A DNA stretch of 64,000 bases from Clostridiales bacterium. Its GTDB lineage: Bacteria > Bacillota > Clostridia > UBA1381. This document shows positions 38,901 to 48,338 of the stretch, one piece after another; within the stretch, counting starts at the first letter, position 1; each line of letters starts with the position of its first letter. The translations under genes were made by a program, and so were the position numbers. The notes under the pieces are model-generated. The model searched no databases, was not told the origin of the DNA, and was given only the letters and a program-made list of their open reading frames with translations. Location of the stretch: NCBI GenBank assembly GCA_029226975.1, contig JAQXZB010000036.1:1-64000 (forward strand), in the 5' to 3' direction.

Positions 38901-40127
38901 GTGACAGTTATGAAAAAGTATCCTCATACAGATTCAACAGATTTAATGTTATATAATGTAAAGCCAAAGAAGAACAAAAAGCCCAGAACCTGGCTTGTGG
39001 CTCTTTCCTCGGCGGTTGCGGCAAGTCTGCTTACCGGAGCGGTATGCATGACCGGAACATATATGATGACAAAGCATGATGCTTCGGAGGCTGTAAACAA
39101 CGCCCCGGTAACGGCACAGGCTCAATCGGGCACAGACGCGGAGGTTTCCACGCTTGCAACCTATAAAAACGGCAAAAAGGTTTTGACAATCCCGGAGATT
39201 GCCGAAAAGGTAGGTCCGAGCGTTGTGGGAGTTATAAACAAGACCACCGTTCAGCCCCAAAGATATTACGACCCCTTCAGCGGCCGTTATCAGTATTACG
39301 GTCAGGAGGGCACTGTTGAGCAGGGCAGCGGCTCCGGCATTATTATAAGCAATGACGGTTATATCGTAACAAATCAGCACGTTATAGACGGTGCAACGGA
39401 AATATCGGTTATTTTAAACACCGGTGATGAAACAAACGCAACTCTTGTGGGTCAGGACTCAAAAACAGACCTTGCGGTTTTGAAGATTGAAACCGATACG
39501 GAGCTTACCCCGGCGGTACTGGGCGATTCCTCGGCGGTTGAGGTAGGCGAGCTTGCAGTTGCGATAGGTAACCCGATGGGTATGGAATTCAGCGGTTCGG
39601 TTACGGCGGGTATCATAAGCGCGGTAAACAGAACAATAACAATAGAGGATAAGACCTATAATCTGCTTCAGACGGACGCGGCGATAAACAGCGGCAACAG
39701 CGGCGGCGCACTGATAAATCAGTACGGCGAGGTAATCGGAATTAACTCGGTTAAGCTTTCGTCCACAGGCGTTGAGGGCATGGGCTTTGCAATAGCAATA
39801 TCGGAAGCCAAGCCCATAATAGATGACCTTATGCAGACAGGCTACGTTACGGGCAGACCTCTTGTAGGTATACAGATACAGAATACTCCCTACGGCTTGT
39901 TTATAGCCAATGTTCAGGAGAACACCGGTGCAGCCGAGGCGGGTATGCAGGTAGGCGACATGATTATATCGGTAGACGGCAAGAATGTCAAGTCCGCCGA
40001 TGAAATCAATGAAATCCGCGACACCAAAAAGCCCGGCGATACCATGGACTTCATAGTTTCGCGTAACGGCGAGAAGCTTGAGCTTAGCGTCAAGCTTACC
40101 GAAAACATCGAGCAGGCTAAAAAATAA
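38901..40127 (+). CDS. HtrA/DegP-like trypsin-type serine protease with PDZ domain
   Basis: GSGSGIIISNDGYIVTNQHVIDGA, DLAVLKIE, AINSGNSGGALINQYGEVIGINS, C-terminal PDZ. Confidence 0.95.
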   Translation: MTVMKKYPHTDSTDLMLYNVKPKKNKKPRTWLVALSSAVAASLLTGAVCMTGTYMMTKHDASEAVNNAPVTAQAQSGTDAEVSTLATYKNGKKVLTIPEIAEKVGPSVVGVINKTTVQPQRYYDPFSGRYQYYGQEGTVEQGSGSGIIISNDGYIVTNQHVIDGATEISVILNTGDETNATLVGQDSKTDLAVLKIETDTELTPAVLGDSSAVEVGELAVAIGNPMGMEFSGSVTAGIISAVNRTITIEDKTYNLLQTDAAINSGNSGGALINQYGEVIGINSVKLSSTGVEGMGFAIAISEAKPIIDDLMQTGYVTGRPLVGIQIQNTPYGLFIANVQENTGAAEAGMQVGDMIISVDGKNVKSADEINEIRDTKKPGDTMDFIVSRNGEKLELSVKLTENIEQAKK

Positions 40128-40196
40128 GCTCGAATAAAAAGACAATCAGTTTTACTCGGTCGGCGGTGCCGACAAAAACCATCCTTTTTTTCATAT

Positions 40197-40232
40197 GCCT
40201 CTGCTCCCAAGCGGGCAGAGGCGCCCTTTTTC
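40197..40232 (+). terminator. Terminator after htrA-like gene
   Basis: GCCTCTGC...GCAGAGGC stem followed by GCCCTTTTT. Confidence 0.65.
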
Positions 40233-40285
40233 TTCGGTTTACCGAAGCGAGTAAGCCTCCATATGTTGTTTGCCTTAGGGCATAC

Positions 40286-40316
40286 AGAAGCCGCCACCGT
40301 TTTGGCGGCTTCTTTG
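40286..40316 (+). terminator. Second terminator-like hairpin
   Basis: AGAAGCCGCCA (40286-40296) / TGGCGGCTTCT (40303-40313) plus TTT. Confidence 0.65.
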
Positions 40317-40346
40317 ACAGTCAAAAGATTTTAATATAAATGTTAC

Positions 40347-40375
40347 TTGACTTATCCCATATATGAGGTTATAAT
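40347..40375 (+). promoter_or_regulatory. Promoter of IdeS-like/beta-helix gene
   Basis: TTGACT (40347-40352), 17-nt spacer, TATAAT (40370-40375). Confidence 0.6.
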
Positions 40376-40409
40376 TTAGGTAAGAAAAAACCTAAGGGGG
40401 ATTTTTACT

Positions 40410-43400
40410 ATGAAAAAATTGTCGGTATTTATTGCTCTTGCGGCATCTTTTGCCGCTGCTTCCGGCGCTCATGCATATTCGGAGCTTGACGGGCTTCCAA
40501 TTCGCAGTGCAAAGGGCTTTTATACGGTCATAACCGATACCCAAAATATTACGCATAAATATGACGGTATTTTGGAAACCGCCGGGCTTGAGGATTATTC
40601 GGACCTTTTAAAAATTGCGTCCTATGAGATTTTTTGCGGTGACAGCCCGATTATAGAGGTAAATTTGACGGATATAACGCCCAAGGGCAGTGCAAGCTTA
40701 AATGCCGCCATGCCAAACGGCTATTACAGCGTGAGGTTCGATATATCAAAAGAGGATAATACGGCGGCGTTTTTGACGGGGCTTTCCGATTCAAACCTTA
40801 ATAAGGTGCAGGAACATCTTATCTCGGCAAAGCTTGAAAATTCACAGTTTACCATGGAATCCCTCGATTTTATAGACGCGGAAAAAACCAATATACCCAA
40901 TGACGGCGACAATGAGCTGTGCTGGGCGGCAGCCTCGGCAAATATACTCCATTACACCGGCTGGGGTGCGGTAGGGGGATTTTTAACCCCCGATGATATA
41001 CTGGACGATTTCCGCGACAGCTTTACAGATGTGCCGTCAAATCAGGTATACGGAATGGAATGGTTTTTTGACGGCTCATATACGGCTCAGGACTTTGACG
41101 GTTGGGCAAAGGTAAAGGAATACGGAAAAAGCGGCGCGTATGTTAAGGATTATGAATACAGTGGTCTTTGCAAATATATTTCGGTAAATAATAAACGCGA
41201 AAATATGCAAAGCGTGATGAATGATTTGGAAAACGGCTGGGGTGTGGGAATCGTTCTTAGCTGGTTGGATTCTGAGGGCAACAGAATGGGCGGCCACGCC
41301 ATAAGCGCATGGGGTTATGTTTATGATAAGGATTTTAGCGAAAATGACCCGGACTATTACAAGGCTCTTGTGGTTTCCGACTCGGACTCCGATATGCAGT
41401 CGGACGATAACAGGCGTATTGCACCCAACAAGCTTTGTGTACTTAACATGACGCCCTATGACACAGCAATCCACAGCACCTGGAAGTTTGACGGCTACGG
41501 TCCTTGCGGAACTTTGGAGGATTTCGTCGAGCTTATGCCCTATGACAGCTCCATAGCTAAGGAAACGGACGAAAGCGCAAAGCGCAATAAGGCGCTTTAT
41601 CCGGATTTAATAATCAGTTCGGTCTATGCGTCAAATGACGGACAGGACAGAACAAAAAGCACTGCCATTTTCGGAAAGGGCGACAGTGTATATATAACTC
41701 CCCTTTTTGAAAATACCGCCTCGAAAGCCTTTGACGGTAATTTAAACTGGTCGATAACCGTTACCAATTTGCAGGACAGCACAAGCTATACCCAAGAAGT
41801 ACCGGACTATTGCTCAATAGACGGCTACAGAAGTGTGCGTATGTATCCCACATCGGATTTGGAGCCGGTGGTATTTGATAACCTTGCCCCCGGTACATAC
41901 CAAGTATATATTGAGTTAAACTCCGATCATGCCACAGAAGAAGCGTATTATTACAACAACACCTACACCTGCAATTTTACGGTTTTGGACACAAGCTATA
42001 ATGCAAATGACATAAAACTTACAGCCGATTTGGGAGAAATAGTACATGGCACCACAGAGGCACTGCTGAATTATGAAAACCTCGACAGCCTTAATATTTT
42101 AAAGGAAATCTACCCGGTTTATACTCTTTGTATGTCGTATTACGAAAACGGAAAATGGAGTAAATGGGAGGAAGCGCCAAACGAATCCTCGGTGGGCAGT
42201 GTGTCCTTGATGTCGGACGAGCCGCCTCAAACGGCACAGATATATGCCCGCGGCACAAAGGTGAAATTCAGGCTGGTTATCGAAGCGGAGGACGGAAGTA
42301 TTCCGCTTATCAATATATATTCGGACGAAATTGCGCTTAATTATGAAAAATTAAGCATTACGTCAAGCCAAAAAACCTATACGGCTCTTGAGAGCGGCGC
42401 AAAGGAGCTTGCATCGGGAGAAAGCTTTGACTTTTCCGTAACAAACGCGTCAACCTATGACAGCGGTCAAAATATCGAATGTGACGCGGTTGTGTACGCA
42501 AAGCTTGGGAACGAAAAAATCGAGTTATACAGAGAAAAAGACATATCCCTCGGATACGGAGAAAGTACCAAGGTAAGCGTAAACTCCTGGGATGAGCTGC
42601 TTTCGGGCAGCTATGAAATTGTGGTTGCAACGGAAAACGGTTATATGTCGGAGGAAAAAATTCTCGGTACGCTAAACGTTGCCGAAGCACCGTCCCTTAC
42701 GGTAACGACGGAAGGCAGTTCAACTCCCTATGATAATTTAATATCCCTTGAGGAGGCAATAGAATACGCCGGCGGAAGCGGAGAAATCACCTTTGCCGAA
42801 GATGTGAAAATCATAGTATTGAATAAAACAATAACCATTGACGGCGACATAAAAATTTCGGGAAAAAGGACAGCAATAGTAGGAAACGGCTCAATCGGGC
42901 TGTTTAAGGTAAATGAGGGCGCAAGCCTTGAAATAAGCAACATGGCCTTAGGCTACGGCAGCGTCAACGAAAACGGCGGAGCAATTTGTTCACAGGGCGG
43001 CAGTGTGAAGCTTGACGGCTGTATATTAAATTACAACAAGAGCGGAAGAGCGGGCGGCGCAGTTTATTCAAAGGGCGGCGGCGTAACACTCAAAAACTGC
43101 TTCTTTAGAGGAAATATCTCCGGCTACGGCGGTGCGGTTGCGGTTGACGGCGGCGCAGTCCTCGATATGCTAAACTGTGTGGCGGTGCAGAACACCTCAA
43201 ACGGCGGCGCACTGTACAATAACAATTCTAAGGCGAATATAATTTATTCGACCTTTACCAACAACACCGCAAAATACGAGGGCGGCGGAGCCGTAACATC
43301 TTTGGGAGAAACCGAATTTATAGGCTCGATAGCAGTTTTAAGCAATGACGGCAAGGCGGACTTGTACGGAAATATTAACGTTTACGGTAGCTATATAACC

Positions 43401-43973
43401 GCGGCAGAGGGCGATGTAACGGCTGATGAGAACACCGTTTATGACAGCGGCAAAAAGCTGTTTGCCTGCGTCAGAGAGGACAGAGTGCAGTGGATTCCCT
43501 ATGATATGGAGGAAAAAACCACATATATGGCAAATATAACACCGTTGATAAATGAGGGAATATATGTAAAGAACGAAAACGGATATACGGCGTACTCCAA
43601 GGACAAGGAAATCTGGAATTTAACAAAGGCGCAAAGCGCCTTTGCGGACGAAGAATACAACATCGACCTAAACGGCGATGAAAGAGCCGGCGCAATAGGC
43701 GCAATAGCGAAAACCTGCAATGATGTGATGATAACGGAAGTATATGACAATACGGCGTATATATATGTACCCGAAGCCATGAACGGTGAGCTGATAGAAA
43801 AGCGCAGCAGTATAGATATGGAACTTATAGGAGTGAAGATATACGAAGCCGGGCTTGATACGGGAACAACGGCCATAGAAATCGATCCGGCACAAAACGC
43901 AGATATAACAACCTATATGCTTTGGGACAGCATATGGCAAATGTATCCGCTGTGCGGCTCATACCGAGAATAA
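40410..43973 (+). CDS. Secreted multidomain protein: IdeS/Mac-like cysteine peptidase region, CARDB-like region, Pmp-like beta-helix repeats
   Basis: Signal peptide; NELCWAAASANILHYTG (Cys171), GGHAISAWGYVYD (His296), ALVVSDSDSD; C-terminal GGAICSQGG...GGAVYSKGG...GGALYNNNS...GGGAVTSLG repeats. Confidence 0.75.
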   Translation: MKKLSVFIALAASFAAASGAHAYSELDGLPIRSAKGFYTVITDTQNITHKYDGILETAGLEDYSDLLKIASYEIFCGDSPIIEVNLTDITPKGSASLNAAMPNGYYSVRFDISKEDNTAAFLTGLSDSNLNKVQEHLISAKLENSQFTMESLDFIDAEKTNIPNDGDNELCWAAASANILHYTGWGAVGGFLTPDDILDDFRDSFTDVPSNQVYGMEWFFDGSYTAQDFDGWAKVKEYGKSGAYVKDYEYSGLCKYISVNNKRENMQSVMNDLENGWGVGIVLSWLDSEGNRMGGHAISAWGYVYDKDFSENDPDYYKALVVSDSDSDMQSDDNRRIAPNKLCVLNMTPYDTAIHSTWKFDGYGPCGTLEDFVELMPYDSSIAKETDESAKRNKALYPDLIISSVYASNDGQDRTKSTAIFGKGDSVYITPLFENTASKAFDGNLNWSITVTNLQDSTSYTQEVPDYCSIDGYRSVRMYPTSDLEPVVFDNLAPGTYQVYIELNSDHATEEAYYYNNTYTCNFTVLDTSYNANDIKLTADLGEIVHGTTEALLNYENLDSLNILKEIYPVYTLCMSYYENGKWSKWEEAPNESSVGSVSLMSDEPPQTAQIYARGTKVKFRLVIEAEDGSIPLINIYSDEIALNYEKLSITSSQKTYTALESGAKELASGESFDFSVTNASTYDSGQNIECDAVVYAKLGNEKIELYREKDISLGYGESTKVSVNSWDELLSGSYEIVVATENGYMSEEKILGTLNVAEAPSLTVTTEGSSTPYDNLISLEEAIEYAGGSGEITFAEDVKIIVLNKTITIDGDIKISGKRTAIVGNGSIGLFKVNEGASLEISNMALGYGSVNENGGAICSQGGSVKLDGCILNYNKSGRAGGAVYSKGGGVTLKNCFFRGNISGYGGAVAVDGGAVLDMLNCVAVQNTSNGGALYNNNSKANIIYSTFTNNTAKYEGGGAVTSLGETEFIGSIAVLSNDGKADLYGNINVYGSYITAAEGDVTADENTVYDSGKKLFACVREDRVQWIPYDMEEKTTYMANITPLINEGIYVKNENGYTAYSKDKEIWNLTKAQSAFADEEYNIDLNGDERAGAIGAIAKTCNDVMITEVYDNTAYIYVPEAMNGELIEKRSSIDMELIGVKIYEAGLDTGTTAIEIDPAQNADITTYMLWDSIWQMYPLCGSYRE

Positions 43974-44005
43974 ACGTAAGCACTAAAATTCTTGACAGTA
44001 TAAAA

Positions 44006-44036
44006 GGGGGTGCGGCAAAACTTTTGCCGCACCCCC
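44006..44036. terminator. Bidirectional terminator
   Basis: GGGGGTGCGGCAAAA (44006-44020) / TTTTGCCGCACCCCC (44022-44036), 15-bp perfect. Confidence 0.8.
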
Positions 44037-44125
44037 CTGTTCTTTATCTAATAGGAAATTTCTCAATTTCCTATTAGCAAAAAAGCTTACCTTGCGCCAA
44101 AGGCGCAGCTTTGTCAAAAGCTTTT

Positions 44126-44749
44126 CTAATTTCGTCTGCTTTCCATTTCTTCGTAAATGTCCGCCCAGGTCATGTCGTTGTCCGCAAGCATGACCGTCAG
44201 ATGATACATCAAATCCGCAACCTCATATTTTATCTCGCTCTTGTCGCGGTTTTTGCCGGCTATTACGACCTCCGCCGCTTCCTCGCCGACCTTCTTTAGA
44301 ATTTTGTCCTCGCCCTTTTCAAAAAGGTAGTTGGTGTAACTGCCCTCCTCGGGGTTTTTCTTTCTGTCTAAGATAACCGCCTGCTCGCGAAGCACTATAT
44401 CCGAGGGGGATTTCGGCTCTTTATCCTCCACAAGCTCCCCGTTTTCAAGCTTTCTGTAGAAACAGCTGCGGTTGTTGGTGTGGCAGGCGGGACCTGCCGG
44501 AATTGCCTTTATAACAAGACAGTCCTCGTCACAGTCAACTCTTATTTCCTCAACAGTAAGGAAGTTGCCGGAGGTTTCGCCCTTGACCCAAAGCTGTTGG
44601 CGGCTTCTTGACCAGAAGGTTGCCTTTTTCGTTTCAATTGTGCGGGAGAGAGCCTCCTCGTTCATGTACGCGACCATAAGCACCTCGCCGGTTGCGCTAT
44701 TTTGAACAACAGCGGGTACAAGTCCTTTTTCATCATATTTTATATTCAT
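44126..44749 (-). CDS. hisIE: Bifunctional phosphoribosyl-AMP cyclohydrolase/phosphoribosyl-ATP pyrophosphatase
   Basis: [65 protein letters not shown]-terminal HisE domain [14 protein letters not shown]. Confidence 0.95.
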   Translation of the reverse strand: MNIKYDEKGLVPAVVQNSATGEVLMVAYMNEEALSRTIETKKATFWSRSRQQLWVKGETSGNFLTVEEIRVDCDEDCLVIKAIPAGPACHTNNRSCFYRKLENGELVEDKEPKSPSDIVLREQAVILDRKKNPEEGSYTNYLFEKGEDKILKKVGEEAAEVVIAGKNRDKSEIKYEVADLMYHLTVMLADNDMTWADIYEEMESRRN

Positions 44750-44769
44750 ATAAGCCTACTCCTTAAAAA

Positions 44770-45315
44770 TTATTTCATTTTTATCAAATGTCTGTTTTTC
44801 CAAACGTATTCAATTCCCGAAATGACCGTAAAGATAACGGAAATCCAGATAAGCAGTCTTGAGATTGCCATGCCCGTTTCAAGGGGGATAAAGCCCATTG
44901 TAAGAACAATAGTCGCCATTATCGCCGCCATCTGCGCTACGGTCTTAAACTTACCCCAAAACGCCGCGGCAATTATCTTGCCCTCGCCGGCGGCAACAAG
45001 CCTTACGCCCGAAACCATAAACTCCCGCGCAAGTATTATCATCAGCGCCCATGAGTCCATAATTCCCTTTTGAAGAAATATCACAAACGCCGCAGTGGTG
45101 AGCATCTTGTCCGCCAACGGGTCCATGAACTTTCCGAAGGTTGTTATAAGGTTGTATTTTCTTGCGATTTTGCCGTCAAGCATATCCGTCAATGACGCGG
45201 CGGCAAATACCGCAAGCGCGCCCAATTGTGCGCCGAATGAATCTATAAGCAGCAAAACCATAAATACCGGCACAAGAATAACTCTCAGTAATGTAAGTTT
45301 ATTTGGTGTGTTCAT
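44770..45315 (-). CDS. pgsA: CDP-diacylglycerol-glycerol-3-phosphate 3-phosphatidyltransferase
   Basis: MNTPNKLTLLRVILVPVFMVLL; SLTDMLDGKIARKYNLITTFGKFMDPLADK. Confidence 0.95.
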   Translation of the reverse strand: MNTPNKLTLLRVILVPVFMVLLLIDSFGAQLGALAVFAAASLTDMLDGKIARKYNLITTFGKFMDPLADKMLTTAAFVIFLQKGIMDSWALMIILAREFMVSGVRLVAAGEGKIIAAAFWGKFKTVAQMAAIMATIVLTMGFIPLETGMAISRLLIWISVIFTVISGIEYVWKNRHLIKMK

Positions 45316-45331
45316 AAAAGCACTCCTTTCA

Positions 45332-46660
45332 TTAAATGGTTTGCCCGGTCAAATCGTACTCGTCCGCGTCGAGAATTTCGACCCTTACGATGTCGCCCGG
45401 CTCCACCTCGTCCTCCGTTGCAAAATATACTGTGGAATCCACGTCAATGCTGTCTCCGCGGCTTCTGCCGAAGAACAGGAAACATTCCTCATCATATCCC
45501 TCAACTATAACCTCCGTTACGGTCCCTATTTTGGCCTTGTTAAGCTCCAAGGAAATACCCTGCTGCAGTGTCATAAGCTCGTCCAAACGCCGCTGTTTCG
45601 TTTCCTCGTCAAGCTGACCGTCAAACTCCGCCGCCGGAGTGTTCTCCTCGCGGGAGTAGGTAAACGCACCCATTCTGTCAAAGCGCATATCCCGCACAAA
45701 ATCGCACAGCACTTCAAACTGCTCCTCCGTTTCACCGGGGAAGCCCACGATTATCGACGTTCTTATCACCGCGTCGGGAACGGTTTTTCTGATATATGCA
45801 AGCTTCTTTTGCATTTCCTCGCGGCTTGTGCGCCGCGCCATGCGCCGCAGTATCTCATTATCGGCGTGTTGGACGGGAATATCGAAGTAATTGCAGATTT
45901 TATCATGCTTTGCAATGGTGTCGATAAGCTCAAAGTCCAAAGCCTCGGGATAAAGATAATGAAGCCTTATCCACTCAATGCCCTCGATTTTTACAAGCTC
46001 CTCCAAAAGCGCGGGAAGGCTTCGCTTGCCGTATAAATCCTCGCCGTAGCGGGTGGTGTCCTGGGCGATTAGGATTATCTCCTTAACGCCGTTTTGTGCA
46101 AGGGAGCGGGCTTCATCGACTATGCTTTCGATTTTGCGGCTTCTGAAATGTCCGCGGATTTTGGGGATTGCACAGTAGGTGCAGTTGTTGTCACAACCGT
46201 CCGCAATCTTTATATACGCGCTGTATGACGGTGTGGTCAGTATGCGCGGAAGATAATCGTCCGGAGTTCTGTTCATATGACCGTAAAGAACGGGGTTTTC
46301 GCCCTTGAAGGCTTGTGTTATGATTTTGCATATGCTGTCATAATCTCCCGTTCCTACAACCGCGTCAACCTCCGGGATTTCTGTGCGTATCTGCTGTGCG
46401 TAGCGTTCGGCAAGACAGCCGGATACTATAAGCACGCGGCAGCGTTCCTCCTTGTACTGCGCCATTTCAAGAATGGTGTCAATGGATTCCTGCTTTGCCG
46501 AGTCGATAAACGCGCAGGTGTTGATGATTATTGCATCGCACTCGGACGGATCATCAATAATGTTATAGCCGTCCTCGGCGATCAGACCGAGCATTGTTTC
46601 CGCGTCGGTGCGGTTTTTCGCGCACCCCAGTGACACAAGCCCGATATTAAGCTTCTCCAA
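45332..46660 (-). CDS. rimO: Ribosomal protein S12 methylthiotransferase
   Basis: LNIGLVSLGCAKNRTDAETMLG, IADGCDNNCTYCAIPKIRGHFRSR, C-terminal TRAM; TTG start at 46660 after AAAGGAG. Confidence 0.95.
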   Translation of the reverse strand: MEKLNIGLVSLGCAKNRTDAETMLGLIAEDGYNIIDDPSECDAIIINTCAFIDSAKQESIDTILEMAQYKEERCRVLIVSGCLAERYAQQIRTEIPEVDAVVGTGDYDSICKIITQAFKGENPVLYGHMNRTPDDYLPRILTTPSYSAYIKIADGCDNNCTYCAIPKIRGHFRSRKIESIVDEARSLAQNGVKEIILIAQDTTRYGEDLYGKRSLPALLEELVKIEGIEWIRLHYLYPEALDFELIDTIAKHDKICNYFDIPVQHADNEILRRMARRTSREEMQKKLAYIRKTVPDAVIRTSIIVGFPGETEEQFEVLCDFVRDMRFDRMGAFTYSREENTPAAEFDGQLDEETKQRRLDELMTLQQGISLELNKAKIGTVTEVIVEGYDEECFLFFGRSRGDSIDVDSTVYFATEDEVEPGDIVRVEILDADEYDLTGQTI

Positions 46661-46673
46661 ATCGTTTCTCCTT

Positions 46674-47141
46674 TCATTCGTTCTCGTATTGTGCCTGCTC
46701 AATGCAGTCTTTTATTTCCGACAGGGAATAGCCCCGGTAAAGAAAATACCGTATGCATTTGTCCCTGTTCTTTTTCTCAAAATCACCGCCGAGCCGCTTT
46801 TTTACAAGGGGCAGCAGATTTTGGGTATCAAACTCCACCTGCTCCAATGCCTCGTCAATGTATTCGGAAGGAATACCCTTAACGTTAAGCTCCTGCCTTA
46901 TGCGGTTTTTGCCCAGCTTTTTTAAATTATATAAATCCTTTGCCTTTCTTACGGCATAGCCGCGGTCATCTACAAACTTGTATTCCCGGCAGAAATCAAG
47001 GATTTTTTCAATATCCTCCTCCATTGCCCCGGCACGCAGGAGCTTTTCTTTAAGCTCCTTTTCGCTGTGGGCGCGAAAGCCCAAAAGCCGAAGCGCTTTA
47101 TCCTTTGCCTGTTCGTAATTTAATTGCTTTTTTTCGTTCAT
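46674..47141 (-). CDS. recX: Regulatory protein RecX
   Basis: ALRLLGFRAHSEKELKEKLLRAG, LKKLGKNRIRQELNVKGIPSEYIDEAL. Confidence 0.85.
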   Translation of the reverse strand: MNEKKQLNYEQAKDKALRLLGFRAHSEKELKEKLLRAGAMEEDIEKILDFCREYKFVDDRGYAVRKAKDLYNLKKLGKNRIRQELNVKGIPSEYIDEALEQVEFDTQNLLPLVKKRLGGDFEKKNRDKCIRYFLYRGYSLSEIKDCIEQAQYENE

Positions 47142-48325
47142 AATTCAAAATATCCAAACAAATCTCCGAAATTCACTCCGCCGATAACTTTTCCCTTGTA
47201 CTTGCCGTGGAGATGGTCATAACCGCCCTGCATCTGTTCGGAGCGTATGCCGTAATTTAGCGACATATACGCCTCATAATATGCCGAAAGATGGTCGCAG
47301 CCCCGTATAATCTCACCGTCCACCGGCTCAAAATGCCCGTCATTGTAAAGGCGGGTTATTTCGTCCGAGGTAACAAGCTTTGTTTTGCCGTCAAGCTTTA
47401 CTTTAGAGGAAAATTCATCCTTTAAATAATAATTAAGCTCGTCATGCCATGAGGGCGGCAAAAGCGGGAATATGGTTTCTTTAACCTGCTCCTGCTCAAT
47501 CTCGTGAATAATGCTGTCCAAGCCCTTTACGGAGTTCTTTACGGGAGATACGATGTCGCGGGTCAAAACCTCCGGCAAATCGTGCAAAAGACCGCCCATG
47601 AAGCTGTTTACAAGCCTTGCGTCACAGGGCTCGTCAAGCTCCAGTACACAGAAGTACGACAGTATCGCAACAACAAGCATATGCCCCATAACAAAGGTCT
47701 GGGGAACTCTTACCGCCTTTGCCCAGCGCTGCTGATACCGAAGCTTTCCGATTAAGGACAAAAACAGCTGCAAATACTCGCTTCCGGCAAAGTAGCGAAA
47801 GCCCTTGAAGGTGTCGCAGGCGGCAAGCCCCTCTGCCATTTCACGCTTTACCTGCTCAATGCCGAAGGTCTGTGTGTTCATGGGATAAATTATGTTAAAT
47901 TCCCAGTTGCTTGCGTGGTAATGCGCCGCCTTTAAGATTTGCTTTTCAAGAGCCGAGTATTCCTTGTCTAAGAAGTACCTCTCCATTCGGGAGAAAAAGC
48001 CGCCGCCGATTTTTGAAAGGTCCTCTCTAAGCTCCTCTATTACCCATTTGTCTATCTGCTCGCCCTTTTCCTTGACCAGTTTGTGGTATATGGGCGGCTT
48101 TATGTCCGTCATGACGGAGCGGTGGAAAAATTCAAATATTCCGCCCTCCACCAGTTTTTTCATGTCAACCTCGCTGCCCTCGCATTTGGCAAGGACATAG
48201 GCATAAAACATTTTGTGCGCCTGCTTGTCAAGCTCGGTAAAGCCCGTCCAGGGACGGATATGGTCATTCCAGCGCTGAATTGACGCCGATTCATATATAA
48301 GCGTTATCAGAGATTTTGTTATCAT
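47138..48325 (-). CDS. HD-domain protein
   Basis: FVMGHMLVVAILSY...MGGLLHDLPEVLTRDIVSPVKN...CDHLSAYYEAYMSL. Confidence 0.85.
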   Translation of the reverse strand: MITKSLITLIYESASIQRWNDHIRPWTGFTELDKQAHKMFYAYVLAKCEGSEVDMKKLVEGGIFEFFHRSVMTDIKPPIYHKLVKEKGEQIDKWVIEELREDLSKIGGGFFSRMERYFLDKEYSALEKQILKAAHYHASNWEFNIIYPMNTQTFGIEQVKREMAEGLAACDTFKGFRYFAGSEYLQLFLSLIGKLRYQQRWAKAVRVPQTFVMGHMLVVAILSYFCVLELDEPCDARLVNSFMGGLLHDLPEVLTRDIVSPVKNSVKGLDSIIHEIEQEQVKETIFPLLPPSWHDELNYYLKDEFSSKVKLDGKTKLVTSDEITRLYNDGHFEPVDGEIIRGCDHLSAYYEAYMSLNYGIRSEQMQGGYDHLHGKYKGKVIGGVNFGDLFGYFEL

Positions 48326-48338
48326 GTCTTTATTCCTT

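Noticed and set aside
39459-40145. 228-aa minus-strand ORF
   Set aside because: Antisense to the HtrA-like protease; Tyr/Arg-rich shadow translation.
42960-43330. Repeated GGCGG-rich stretches considered as a DNA repeat/CRISPR-like array
   Set aside because: They encode GGA-type beta-helix protein repeats; no constant repeat/spacer pattern.
45095-46036. 313-aa plus-strand ORF
   Set aside because: Antisense to pgsA/rimO; shadow ORF of high-confidence genes.
44770-48325. pgsA-rimO-recX-HD cluster considered as a possible novel island
   Set aside because: Ordinary housekeeping gene order with overlapping reading frames.
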